Below, piece after piece: positions 12,846 to 24,085 of a stretch of 64,000 bases of DNA; the stretch's first letter is position 1; every line of letters starts with the position of its first letter. The DNA is taken from contig JAYMGJ010000321.1 in assembly GCA_037178675.1 (NCBI GenBank), positions 151,025-215,024 of the forward strand, written 5' to 3'. Both the position numbers and the translations under genes were made by a program. This DNA comes from Scleroderma bovista (Eukaryota; Basidiomycota; Agaricomycetes; Boletales; Sclerodermataceae). The notes under the pieces were generated by a model. It ran no database searches. It was given only the letters and a program-made list of their open reading frames with translations, and was not told the origin of the DNA.

Positions 12846-13951
12846 CACTTCAAGATTCCGTACCAGTTGATACCTAGTGCGCATGATGGTTTGTCGCGAA
12901 TGCCCATCAAGCGGGGTGCTATGACCATCATATCATACAACGAAACTGAGATCCAAAGCATGTCCAACATGACCTGGTTTTATTATACATGCAGTCATTC
13001 GTACGACCACGTTACTGGATGCTAGAGGAGCCATCATGTGGGTTCGTGACCCTGGCACTTGTTCGAGGACTCCATACAAATTTGAAATTTCATATCCTGT
13101 ATGCATTTCTGGGTAACAAGACTCCGCAAGTCAGACTGCCATCAATTCACTTATATTGATCGAAAGAAAACTTTCCTTGCCGATCTTCGTTGGTACAACA
13201 GTAACGGGTAAACTTGGCCATCGTAGTAAACGATTGCTATGGGGTCTGAGTCTGGATAGTAATAAGATTAGCCTATAATTTGATCAGTGACTCTCCGTAA
13301 TTCCTCGAACTCCCAGGACCAAAGAGAATCGCGAACAGTACGCATGCTACAACAGGCAGACCCAATTTAAACATTTCATCTGTCCTGCACGAAGCGAGAT
13401 AATGTTAGGGAAACAAACAAAGCGGTCTAACATGAACTGAGGGGACTCAAGGGAGCCTAGATATACCACAGGGTTGAAGTTGAACGTATGGGTACGACAG
13501 GCACAGCGCCACTCGGCATCCTTATAGGGGAAAGAGCATCCCGTTGGTGTAAACCGACTCAGCCCAGACCCGAGTGACAAGACCCTTCTGCGAGGATCAT
13601 TGACCCATCTGTGTAGATAATTAAGTGATCGGAGAGGATATCGTAGTAATCGCATGGGTGGTCAACAAAACATCTTACATGAAATATCAATGATAATGCC
13701 ATGGTTGGGCGCTCAGTTGCTTGCTGTGTTATGCCGAAGCTAAGCTTCTTGGCTAGAAATCAAAGGTGCCATCCTTGTGCCTTTACCATCACCATCAGTT
13801 GTCCTCACTGGCATATAAAGACGTTAACCGACCAAAAAGAATCAACCTGATTATATCACCACAATTATATGTATTATCAGCAACTCATTAGAGGCACGGA
13901 TACCATTTACAGTTGATGTTCGTGGTTGAGATTGACGTGCACTTGTGCAGC
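12846..13951. other. intergenic upstream of the HET gene
   Basis: About 1.1 kb with no gene I can support. A 102-codon minus-strand frame at 13347-13655 contains no recognised domain. A CATATAAAG TATA-like box sits at about 13810-13819, roughly 140 bp before the HET start, and could serve it. Confidence 0.45.
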
Positions 13952-16259
13952 ATGCGCTTGATCGACGTAAATGCGTTTCTTGAAAGGGATGGATTGATTA
14001 GAGAGGGAAAGCGAGTTGACCGTCGAACCAAAGTCCTCGAGTTCGGTGATGACGAAGAAACAGAGTACGCAATCTTATCCCATCGGTGGACCGAGCAAGA
14101 AGTGGATTATAACGAGATAGTCAAACTCGCGAAGATGGACGAGGAGGAGAGAAATGAAATTCGCCGGCGTGATGGGTATCGAAAGATCCTCCAGAGCTGC
14201 GAGCAGGCAAAGAACGACGGGTACAAGTGGCTGTGGGTCGACACTTGCTGTATCGACAAGCGAAGCAGCGCAGAGCTATCGGAGGCCATCAATTCTATGT
14301 ACCGGTGGTACGAAAACTCGAGGATATGCTATGCGTACCTCCACGACGTCCACAGTTCATCCTTTCCCACTGCGCCTTCCCGTTGGAATCACAAGTCAAT
14401 GGGCTGGCCAGAGTGGTTCTCGCGTGGGTGGACGCTGCAAGAGATGATAGCGCCGAGGGATGTCCAGTTCTTCAACCAGCATTGGCATCCCATCGGTGAC
14501 AAGAGGTCCCTTGCACCTGCCTTACAAACCATCACCCGGGTTCCACAGCACATACTGAAGGAAGGACTTTCCTCAAACCGTCCGTGCGTTGCCCAAATCA
14601 TGTCTTGGGCTGCCAATCGAACGACGACTCGAGTGGAGGACAGGGCTTATTCTCTGATGGGTCTGCTGGATGTGAATATGCCCATGTTGTATGGGGAGGG
14701 GAAGAAGGCTTTTCACCGCCTTCAACTGGAGATCATCCGCACGTCGAACGACCACAGCATCTTTGCGTGGGGTTGCAACTCAAGTGTGAGGATTGGCAGT
14801 ATTCTTGCGGACGATCCGAGCTTCTTCTGGGGTTGCAATAAGATGGAACTGATGAATCAAGGCGAATTCATCAAATATCTCAGACAGCGCATCCCAGAAG
14901 AAGACCTTGATCAACTTGGCTCATTCCCCATCACGAATCGCGGCATCCAAATTTGGCTGTTCCTCCGTCCCAGTGTTTACTCTGACTCAGTCTACCAAGC
15001 CCTGCTGCCATGCCGCTCTCATCCATCGGGTCCACCAGTGGCCATCGATTTGACTTTGTGGGATTCCAATTACTATCGATATCCAGGGTGTATACACCGT
15101 GAAGTGGGGGGTCTACAATTATTACGTCAAGTCTACCTCAGATATCAAGGCACACCGCATTGCAACTCCGTATTCGAAATCGATGACACTGCGATCACCA
15201 ACAATGGTTTCGCCTGCAGTAGTCTCGTAGAAAAAAAGCCCACTCTGATCAGCACCGATATTCTTGACTTCAAATGCTATTCGGAGCTTGGAGCTTGGAA
15301 CCATTTCGCAGTGGGCTTTGGACAATACTTTGGCCAGAACTGGATACATGTCGTTTGCGAGGTTCTTTGGCCCCCCCATCACTTAATGCTGCAGAGAGCG
15401 CCGGAGTATGCACAATCCATGAAAAAGGCATGTTCTGGAGCTGCAAGTGGTCGGGTTTGCATAATGGAAACCCCTCTCCCTGGATCAACTTGGATCCTGC
15501 AGACTTCTTGCGTCATGTGGGAGAGCTCAAGGATATGTGGAGTTAAGCTTGACGTATTTCAGAATCTTAAATGCGGTATTGCATCAGGTGAATGGACAGG
15601 CTTCGATGTTGATGTAAGTAGATTCTTTCTTGTGCACGCACATTACTATTTTATCGGTTACCATTTGTTTAACAGGGAACTGACGATCCCAACCGTGACT
15701 GGCGGGGTCTCATGATACCCCATTGTCCGAGCAAGCAACGTGGCTGTGAGCTACTCGTGGATGGGGTCCCCATTGAGTTCTCATATGCATCCCATGGTAC
15801 AAGGGTGAGTACACATGCCTTTCATGCTCTATTCGAGTCTTATGAGGATAGCTGGGGGACTATGGTCACTTTGAGGACTCAGGGACCCTCTGCTGCGATG
15901 GAAACGTCTTTGCTGAACTCCAGTCACTTTCTTCAAAAGCGAACATCACCCCAAAGCGGCACAAAATATCTGAATGGGGTGGAGAACAAAGAGAGAGCGA
16001 CGTTGTGAGGGCGTACCACTACTCTGGTGCTTTCATCGAATTATACAAACCACTTGGCCTGTCGCTTCCAAGTGACGACGACTTCAGATCACTGTTGGTT
16101 GCCCTCTCTGCTCGACTCACCAACAGATATCTCATCACAAGGGTCATACAATGTCCCCCTAACCCTCGCTGGTCTGGCTCAGGCACGTTGTACAACATTG
16201 CAAAGCCATTTGTTTGGCACCGAAATGAAGGTGCTGGCTCTGTCGCGGGGAGGGCGTGA
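13952..16259 (+). CDS. HET (heterokaryon incompatibility) domain protein
   Basis: HET proteins take part in fungal non-self recognition and can trigger cell death on fusion of unlike strains; the role of this one is unknown. Three exons (13952-15613, 15676-15804, 15852-16259) give 732 residues. The start MRLIDVNAFLERDG is preferred over an upstream ATG at 13913 because HET proteins usually begin M-R/Y-L-[IL]. The three HET blocks are all present: EYAILSHRWTEQEV, WLWVDTCCIDKRSSAELSEA and EWFSRGWTLQEMIAPRDV, followed by TRVEDRAYSLMGLLDVNMPM. The C-terminal 350 residues have no domain I can name. The gene lies between two copies of the DUS3/LYR junction, so it is an insertion relative to the ancestral gene order. 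Confidence 0.9.
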
Positions 16260-16590
16260 GGTGAGACGCAGGGTGACCAAGCGAGAGTTAATGGTGTAGA
16301 TAAGGTGGAGTTGTGAAGCGCCGTTTTTGGTGCCGCCTGCAGAGACGGTGAGCACCTGATCATCCAGTTCCGGGTGTTTCGTTTGCTAGACACCGTTCAG
16401 TGGCAGATGGGTCGTTGCTTGTCGCTGTTCCCTCTTGTGATACTGCTGGAACGCTGAATTTCGGTACGTTGTCAGCGGTCAACGTTGATGAATGACAGTT
16501 CCATCAGTCATGACTTGACTTCCTGCAGTGTGGTTAGGATTGGCAGACTGAAGTAACTTCGAGTGCAGCCCCGGAACGGAAACTAGAAAA
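16260..16590. other. intergenic, nothing recognised
   Basis: 3' side of the HET gene. No repeat or gene was identified before the DUS3 relic starts near 16591. Confidence 0.4.
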
Positions 16591-16693
16591 GAAACATAAA
16601 AGCCACATCAAATCGGAAACCTTACATGCTGAGAGTGAGAGCAATTCGGACGCAGACGAAAGCAAGGGTAATGATTATAGATTTGTTGATTAG
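16591..16693 (+). pseudogene. relic of a DUS3 3' end
   Basis: Plus-strand translation reads KKHKSHIKSETLHAESES, then NSDADESKGNDYRFVD and a stop. It corresponds to the DUS3 tail [14 protein letters not shown] at 12.6 kb, with about 40 nt present here but missing in the working gene. It stops about 20 bp before the LYR stop codon. It is probably a piece of the ancestral DUS3 3' exon left behind when the HET segment came in. Confidence 0.7.
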
Positions 16694-16714
16694 ACTAGGC
16701 GATATCTCTATGTT

Positions 16715-18068
16715 CTACACCCCTAACTCATCACCAGCACTACGTTGTCTCCGCTCGTTCTCGGAACTTATCTCGTTCTCCATTGTTTCGAGCATTGTCC
16801 GGTCTTCTTCTCGCCCGCTTTCGAGCTTCCATAAATTTGGATTGCGCAGTTTTATACCCAACCTGAGCTTGACGGCTGCAGTATAGCCACCTTCAGCAGG
16901 TCCTTGCGCAATTTGGTACAGTCTACGTTGCTCGGGTGTCATCTTCTCACATATGTGTGTTGGAGGTCCTCGGCGCATGCGTTTGAAGGTCGATGGGAAA
17001 TACAACCCCCGAGCTTCCCTCTCCTTTTGGCGTGTCTTGTTGGCAACTTTGCGCTGTCGTGCTTCCTTTGCTGCAAGCAATAGCTTTAGCGGGTATGGGG
17101 CTTGAAAACGTTCTACGTCACGCAACAATGCGTCTTTCGTAATGATCAGCTTGTCTTCGAGAGGTTGTACTGTAAGTCTTGGTCAGCTGTGTGAACACGG
17201 ATGAGGGTAAAATATGAGATTGGACGCACGCCACTCATACAATGCATCCCCGAGAAACTCCATCCTTTGTGAATCATTCTCATGTACACACAGATTTCTC
17301 TCGAACTCGGCCTCTCCCATGAGATCGTCAAGCCATCTATAGAGCTCTTCCTGCTTCTCGATCCTCCGCTCGCGCGCGTTGCGCCGCCAGCGGATCATGC
17401 CCCCAATGTTTTCTGGTTGTGGAATGAGGCGGGGGAGGAGTCTGTTGTGCAAAGTTTGTCGGATGAAGGAGCCTTTGAAAATGGTGCGGACGCGTGTGGA
17501 CGCTTCTTCTTTCTGTTGCACATACCGTAGACAATGTCAGGGATGAGTGGGAGTAATAGGCCCAGAGATACGCACAAAGACCCGGTGGATACACGTTCTC
17601 CATTTCTCTTCTTCATGCTTGAGGGCTATCATCCTGTCATACCTGTCGAGGATGGCCTTGAGTCTCGTGTCGCCTGCATGGGCTCTCTTGAGGATGTCGA
17701 GCCACTGTACAATGTTAGACGTGACGTGAAGGAAATGATTTCGACATATACTTTGTGTGCCTGCTCCAGCTGCTCCTTGGCAGCCCGTGCAGATGTTGTG
17801 TGTCTGTTCTCGCGAAATAGCGTCCCAATGCGATATCTGATCTACTAACACACCCATCAGCCGTCGCATCATGTAGAACGTCAATACGCACATTCTCATG
17901 TTCAGCGTGTCGCAAAAGGCCGCGGTAAAGCGTCCAGAGGGTGGGAATGCGGTGCGCTGCTAGTTTCCAGAACGGCACCCTTGGAAGGGCACGACGAAGT
18001 GGTGAGAGGAGTTTTGCGATTTCAGCGCGGTGCTGGAGAGATTCTGCGGATGGTGGTGGTACGGACAT
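16715..18068 (-). CDS. LYR-motif (complex 1 LYR family) protein, probably mitochondrial
   Basis: LYR proteins are mostly small mitochondrial factors that bind acyl-carrier protein and help assemble respiratory complexes or Fe-S proteins; this is a larger fungal member of unknown client. The start at 18066-18068 gives MSVPPPSAESLQHRAEI. The motif is IPTLWTLYRGLLRHAEHENV, soon followed by IRYRIGTLFRENRHTTS, with the downstream Phe/Arg typical of the fold. Later exons encode WLDILKRAHAGDTRLKAILD, RWRRNARERRIEKQEELYRW and a basic C-terminal part RQRKVANKTRQKEREARGLY that resembles mitochondrial ribosomal or RNA-binding tails. There are four or five short introns. The stop is at 16715. It is convergent with the DUS3 relic. 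Confidence 0.7.
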
Positions 18069-18152
18069 CTATTGCATTCCATCCAAGGAGACACACCTCT
18101 AGACTAGGTATATACAAATTACACAACACAAAAATATAGCACGGCTGCCTCC

Positions 18153-19749
18153 TCAAGCGTACTTTGCCGTGAACTCGAGATGGAACCTCTCCAACTTCCC
18201 GACATACTCGTCCACGCCAGGGCACAGGCATGTCAGACGATAGTGGTATTCTCCATCTTTCTGCCCGAAACCAGAACCAGGTACGACGCAAATACCAGTG
18301 GCGTCCAGTAAGGCGAGTGAATAAAACGTATCGGGTATTTTGCCCGCTGCATTGGCTGCAGCAATGATCTTGTCGGACAGCTCTATCTTTGGGAATAGAT
18401 ACAAAGCACCTGGAGAGTCGACGCAAGATACTCCAGGCAGTCTATTCAGACGTGCAGCCATGAGGGCAGTGCGCTCCCTGAGTGCCTTGTGTATCTTGTC
18501 TGTCTCTTCTTTCCATAATGGGTAGCTCTCTTCGCCTTCCTTGGGGGGACGCACCATGCAGTCGACGCCGATCTGACCCTGAAGAGGGGGACAGAGGGTA
18601 ACACTGACCATCTTGTACATCATGGCGATCACGTCGCTGGAAATGTTGGTGCATTCAAAGTAACCCCCACGACGACCGCACTCTCCGCTGACACCCTTGG
18701 ATATAGAATGGAACGAAACCAGAGGGATGGGAGAGTTGAGGTCACGGACCACCTTTTTAAACGAAGTGAATGGATGGGTGTCCGGGCGATGCAGGTTAGA
18801 CTGGTAAACCTCGTCGGCAAGGAGAACAAGGGAGTATTCCTCGCACAGCTTGACGACTTCTGCTTGCGTTTGCTTGTTGAGGAGCGCACCAGTGGGGTTG
18901 CCTGGGTTGATGACGACAAGGGCTCTAGGTTCGACGCCATCTTGGATGGATTTATTGAGAGCACCCCTGACTTCGTCTAGCGAAGTGGACCACCCAGAGG
19001 GTTCATCGAGGTGGTAGGGAATAGCAACACCAGAGTGCTGGGACAGAGTTGCCGTGTAGAGTGGATATTGCGGAATGGGGATGAGAACACCGGACTTGTT
19101 CGGCTTGTTGATGAGCATGGAGATGAGTAGGGACACTCCGGCCGAAGCACCGCCTGTGAGAAAGATGTGAGCAGGATCAGACGGGTACCCATCCCGGTCT
19201 GTCCCGCGAGTCAGTTGGCTATCAGGATAGCGCGGTGGGGGGACAGACCGCTGATGAACTTCGCGACACTCTTGCGGATGAGAGGAACGCCTTGAGAGTG
19301 AGAGTATGCCCCAATGGATCCGATTTCGTCGTACAGCTCTTTGGCACGGGTAATGACGTCCTTCGGGAATACATTGGGTGCGAGATGGGCGAGTTCGGGG
19401 TATTCCATCAAAGCAGCCACCTATAGCAAGTCAATGGGTGGTGCTGCAAGTGCTGCATGTTCCGCACCTGCCTGACAAAGGTGATGGGTGGCTGGTCAAG
19501 ACCTTTTTGCTGAGGATTCCCAATGTTCGAGGATATGACTCTGTCGAAGGGGAGACCGCTGGCTACTCCGTTCTCCTGGAGTCTGACGCGATATTCCTCT
19601 GCCTTGATTGCGAGTTCGCCTCGGACTGCATACTGCACGTTGAGGACTGCAGGGTTAAGAGTGTCGACGGAGAGAGGATACATGGACAAGGATGAGGAAG
19701 ATGAGAACAGGCGCGGGTGCAGCCAGCGCAAGCCAATCGTCGGCCGCAT
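18153..19749 (-). CDS. alanine aminotransferase
   Basis: PLP enzyme that interconverts alanine and 2-oxoglutarate with pyruvate and glutamate. The probable start at 19747-19749 gives MRPTIGLRWLHPRLFSSSSS, a good mitochondrial leader; an in-frame ATG-like start at 19776 is an alternative. The mature part begins SVDTLNPAVLNVQYAVRGEL. It continues through NPQQKGLDQPPITFVRQV, GSIGAYSHSQGVPLIR, LVVINPGNPTGALLN and LLADEVYQSNLHRPD. The PLP-lysine site is SFHSISKGVSGECGRRGGY. It ends with DGEYHYRLTCLCPG and FHLEFTAKYA. Two introns lie at about 19195-19245 and 19420-19465. It is divergent from RRP9 across a very short promoter. Confidence 0.92.
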
Positions 19750-19842
19750 TCGATAGTCAAAGTGCAAAGGTGACACGTGATCTTGTAGGTATTTTCTTTA
19801 TTCCAAGGCACAGCTGTACCTATACTATTTTTCGACTTGAGC
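19750..19842. promoter_or_regulatory. 93-bp bidirectional promoter of ALT and RRP9
   Basis: The two start codons are less than 100 bp apart and the region includes a CACGTG-like box (GACACGTGATC near 19769). This same junction is duplicated and decayed at 23.7-24.1 kb. Confidence 0.5.
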
Positions 19843-21779
19843 ATGCAAGACGCCTTCTTTGCCACAAGCAAGTCGAAGAAACGAAAGCGCGCGACTGGAG
19901 ATGCGCCAAAAAACAGGATAGCTCGAAAGGAAAAGGGCTCAAAGCTCAAAAAGAGGGCCACCGATGAGGAACTAGACTCAGACAGGACAGACGAGGACCA
20001 CAACATCGACGACCTCGACTTGCGCGCAGACGACATACCTGAGAGTAGCGGAGACGAGGACATCATCGAAACACCCGCACAAAAACGACTACGGTTAGCA
20101 AAGCTCCACCTGGAGAGCGTCAAGGAGGATCTTGGTACGTGCTATCTCGATGCACCCCGTCTTCCCGCCTCATCTTTCATATGTACAGCTGAGGGAGAGT
20201 ATGATGCTGCCGAGATCGATAAAGAACTCATTTCTGCCCGACTTCGTCAGGATGTCTTGGACCAGTCTGGAAAGGTCCACTTGTTCATCGCAGACTCAGT
20301 AAGTACACTGCAATAACCGCAGCAACACCATCCCATTGACCTCTTTGATCCAAGTATGACTTGACTTCTCCGACTTCGACGCTTCGGTGTAAAGGCCATC
20401 GCTTCTCGGTCACGTCCGCAACAGCATCGGAAAAACTTGATTGGTTATTCACTGCCGGAAAGGAAGGTCACATCATCAAATGGAACCTTAAAACTGGCAA
20501 AAAAATCGCTACCTTTTACAAAAAACGTCCCGATACGAAGGGAAAGGGAAAAGAAAAAGCCAACCCTCTTGATATCGAAGGCCATTCGGATGAGGTGTTG
20601 GCGTTGGCCGTGTCGAGTGATGGCCAGTACCTGGTCAGCGGAGGAAAGGACAGGAAAATATGCATTTGGGATCTAGAAAAGGATCAGTGGGTCAAAAACT
20701 TTGGTGGTCATAAAGACCTGATTTCTGTACGTTCATCACGGTCGCTTACATCCGTGTCTGATTCCTCCGGAATAGAGTCTTGCTTTCCGCAAAGGCACAA
20801 AACAACTTTATTCGGGCTCCTTTGACCGCACGGTCAAGCTGTATGATCTGGCTGCTATGGGCTACGTCGAAACCCTTTTTGGCCACCAAGACACGATCGT
20901 ATCACTGGACGCGCTACGGGGAGAGACCGCTGTGACAGCTGGTGCACGAGACAGAACAGTGCGATATTGGAAAATCCCTGAAGAGAGCCAGCTCGTATTC
21001 CGTGGCGGCGGGAAAAGTGCCATCAGAGACTTACTCGAAGGCGGCGCATTCGAGGGGCACGAAGACGAGGACGAAGTTGTGCACGAAAAGAATTCCAGAA
21101 AGCCAGATGATCATAAAAAGCGATTCGTGGAAGGAAGCATTGAGTGTGTTTCGCTGATAGACGAGACTAGTTTCGTCAGTGGAGGCGATACTGGGTATGT
21201 ACCCGTCCAATTTTATTGCTGAAACAACACGAGCGTGTTTTCGGTAGAACGATATGTCTATGGAATACTTCAAAAAAGAAGCCGATATACACCCAAGCTG
21301 TATGCCATGGCTTCCACGAAGTTGAGTCTTCAACGGAGGGTACCATACGAACACCCCGGTGGATAACATCCATAGCATCTCTCCGATACTCGGATATGTT
21401 TGTTTCCGGTACGCGTCACCTATCCTTGGGGACATTGGCCATATGGTCTGATCTTTACACAGGCTCTTGGGACGGGGAGATACGAATATGGAAGCTTGAC
21501 TCTAGGCTCAAGTCATTCTCACTCGTTGGGACTGTCCATGCACCTGGCGTGGTCAACTCCTTGCAGTTGCTTGCAGTTCCGAAAGGCGGGCTTGATGCCG
21601 CATCGTGGACAGGATCTTCGCATGCGCCGTCAAAGAACGCGGCCGTGAAAATTACGGGTGTGGAGTCAGTGCTGTTGGTGGCAGGGCTAGGTCAGGAGTA
21701 TCGGCTGGGGCGGTGGGTGAGCGTCAAGGAGGGTGCGACGAACTCAGCAGTCGTGATTGTATTCAGTCCACGGACTTGA
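19843..21779 (+). CDS. RRP9: U3 snoRNP protein RRP9 (U3-55K), WD40 repeat
   Basis: Binds the B/C box of U3 snoRNA for early 18S rRNA processing in the nucleolus. The start at 19843 gives MQDAFFATSKSKKRKR, a nuclear-localisation-like basic head, then an acidic linker (LRADDIPESSGDEDI) and the conserved RLAKLHLESVKEDLG. The WD40 propeller begins after YDLTSPTSTLRCKGHRFSVT. Repeats include GHSDEVLALAVSSDGQYLVS, GGKDRKICIWDLEKDQWV, SGSFDRTVKLYDLAAMGYVE and GARDRTVRYWKIPEESQLVF, and the last is SWDGEIRIWKLDSRLKSF. There are about five short introns. The stop is at 21777-21779. The protein appears complete. Confidence 0.93.
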
Positions 21780-22081
21780 TAGCACGCCGGCGATAGACGT
21801 ACGTACCAGTACTACTTTACAGGTTGCGACTTGCAACTGACTCCCGTAATGACAAATGAATCAAGGTATGCGACCGAGTCGGAGGTAAGTCTTCCAGATT
21901 GTCTAGATCATAATTTGATGGATCCATGGTGGCTTTAGGCCCAGGCCATAAACAACAACAGATCCGAGGGTAGACATGAGCGCTAATGCCACAGGATTTA
22001 AATGGTCTCAAGGTGCCGTCCTGCTTACGTACATAAGTTCTTTGTTGATTCCGCACCGCCCATTTGTGCTGTCCCAGCAAT
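21780..22081. other. intergenic between convergent gene ends
   Basis: About 300 bp holding the 3' UTRs of RRP9 (+) and the RBR ligase (-). Nothing else was recognised. Confidence 0.5.
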
Positions 22082-23191
22082 TCAGGCCCCAGGCATGGGA
22101 TAATCATAGTAGCCCTGATGCACTTCCTCCAGGTGTGGATATATGGTATCGATGGTGAAAACTCCCAAGCATTTCCAGCAGATAAAGGCACCGCACCTGT
22201 ATCTCGATCAGCTTGGTGAACCAGCTACATGAGATCACGATACTAACCAACACGTCACGCGATTGCACCCTCCTTTTTTCTCTATGAGCACTTCACACTG
22301 TGGGCACTTCTTGACACACTCGCTTCGTGCAGCTACCCAGGCATTCGTCTGCTCTTCTTCGGCTTTGCGTCTCTTGAATTCATCACATGTTGACCCTTCA
22401 TGAGGTTCATCACCACATGCCGAGCAAACCTCTTTGGAGCAAGATGGACAGCGGAGTTTCATCGCAGCATCTTGGGATGTGAAGCGATAGATCTGTGTGC
22501 AGTCTGGTGTCCTGCAGAACTTGAACTCCGTCGGACGCTGGGAAACGTAGAAGTTAAATGCGGCCTTGAGCAGCCGCTCAAAGGATGCTGGAGCGAGAAA
22601 CTGTTGAATGGTGGAGATGGTTACAGGGACTTGACAGTGGCCATCGTCGGCAACGCATGTCAAGGGAAATTGATTTACATCTACAGCAGAGTCCAAGAAG
22701 TGACGCAGGCATGCGGAACAATAGGTATGTCCACAGTTCAGTTGAAAGGGGTTCAAAATGTCGTCATAGCAAATGGCGCACACTTGGTCTGTCCTGAGAC
22801 GATTCTTGTCCAATCCATGGGTCTTAGTACGGGAAATTGGTTTGCCAGAACGTTTCGCAGTGAGGCGTTGCCACAGCGTGGCACCGCTGCCCCCAACCAC
22901 CCTGGCGGTCGACATTTCAATCTTCAATATAGAGCCCCTTAATCTGAGGCTACCTGATACGGAAGACAGTGTTTCTGCGGATTGTTTATCGGTGAAAAGT
23001 TTGGCCTCCAGCATTCCCTTAACAGTCTTCTTGATACCAACAAAGTAGAAGTGGTCGACCTCCAGATCTCGTTCCGCGAACAAGGCATGCAATTCGGTAT
23101 TATGTACGTCGCTGGGAAGATTTTTGATGCGAAGGGTGCATAATTCGAAGCCAGTGGTAAGATTCAAAACGAACAGGCCCTCAGTAAACAT
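22082..23191 (-). CDS. RBR-type (RING-IBR-RING) E3 ubiquitin ligase, possibly N-terminally shortened
   Basis: RBR ligases take ubiquitin from an E2 onto a RING2 cysteine and then onto the target. Two exons are joined by a 51-nt intron (22197-22247), which restores the RING2 core GGCNRVTCWCGAFICWKC with its catalytic Cys. RING1 is CAICYDDILNPFQLNCGHTY and following CSACLRHF. The IBR has EFKFCRTPDCTQIYRF, then LRCPSCSKEVCSACGDEPHE. Before them is an RRM-like fold (LCTLRIKNLPSDVHNTELHA to LRLRGSILKIEMS). The first ATG in frame is at 23189-23191; upstream the frame is open to a TGA at about 23258 with no ATG, so either a further 5' exon exists or the N-terminus was lost. The gene lies just left of the ALT/RRP9 relic. 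Confidence 0.82.
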
Positions 23192-23669
23192 GACGACGGA
23201 GCCTTGTATCACCCGACCGATGGTTTTGGTCGTCTCGTCCTGCCGAGTGGATAGTAGTACTCATCATGGATGCGTGAAGCCACCAAACACACGCACCTTC
23301 CGCGACCTGGACCAACGAGGTTTCCCAATAAATGGGAACGCAGATGGAAGGAGTGATAAAAGCCTGTGCTCTGGGGGGTTGTGAAGAGAGTTAACAGGGC
23401 AATGTCGTGAGCAGATAATTCTGCCATACAAGGGCACAGGTGTTTTATAAGTTACCATAGCCCAGTCGCGTGTATCCTTGATTTACCTCTTGTCAATGTC
23501 CAAGCAAGCGTCCTGAAATATTTAGGGGCTAAACATATACAGCGACAAACACGTGCATCTTATGGCCAATACTTATGATCTTGCAAGGTTCAAACGTTCA
23601 CCGACTTACCTCTCAAGATAGCTTTCTTTCTCATTTATTTCAAGATGCTTCGGTAAGAATACACCTAAA
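23192..23669. other. region upstream of the RBR gene
   Basis: Possible promoter or a missing 5' exon of the RBR gene. A CCCH or other expected N-terminal domain was not recognised in any frame. Confidence 0.35.
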
Positions 23670-23760
23670 AGACAGACCGCTAGCTGCTCCTCTGCCTTTA
23701 TTGTGAGTTCATCCTGCATGTTGAGGACTGCAGGGTTGAGAGCGTTGTCAGAGAGATGAT
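23670..23760 (-). pseudogene. relic of the alanine aminotransferase 5' exon
   Basis: Minus-strand translation gives ALNPAVLNMQDELTIKAEEQ, matching TLNPAVLNVQYAVRGELAIK of the intact ALT gene with a four-codon deletion and later frame loss. It has the same orientation relative to the RRP9 relic as in the intact locus. Confidence 0.8.
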
Positions 23761-23851
23761 GCAAGGACAAGATGAAACAGACGCAGGCACCGCCTACTAC
23801 ACAATCCAAGCGTCGACCGCATTTGACACTTCACAGTCAAAGTCAGAGGAC

Positions 23852-24085
23852 ATGCGATCTTCTTTGCCACAAGCAAGTCGAAGAAACGAAAGCGGGCGAC
23901 CAAGGTGGCTTGAAAGGACCAGAGCTCAAACTTGACTCAATGCTTAAGGGAAACTCAGACCGCACAGACCTCTACTTGCGCGCAGACGACACACCTGGGA
24001 GCAGTGGGGACGAGAACGCCCACAAAAGCGACTACGGTTACCAACGCTCTTCCTGGAGAGCGCCAAGGAGGGTCTCGGTACCATC
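23852..24085 (+). pseudogene. relic of the RRP9 5' exon
   Basis: The DNA CTTCTTTGCCACAAGCAAGT and the following AAGAAACGAAAGCG match the RRP9 first exon almost exactly. Further right, LRADDTPGSSGDEN parallels LRADDIPESSGDED. Small deletions destroy the frame. Together with the ALT relic it is a decayed second copy of the ALT/RRP9 divergent promoter region. Confidence 0.85.

Noticed and set aside
13347..13655. 102-codon minus-strand frame upstream of the HET gene
   Set aside because: No recognised domain, no supporting splice sites or conserved neighbours.
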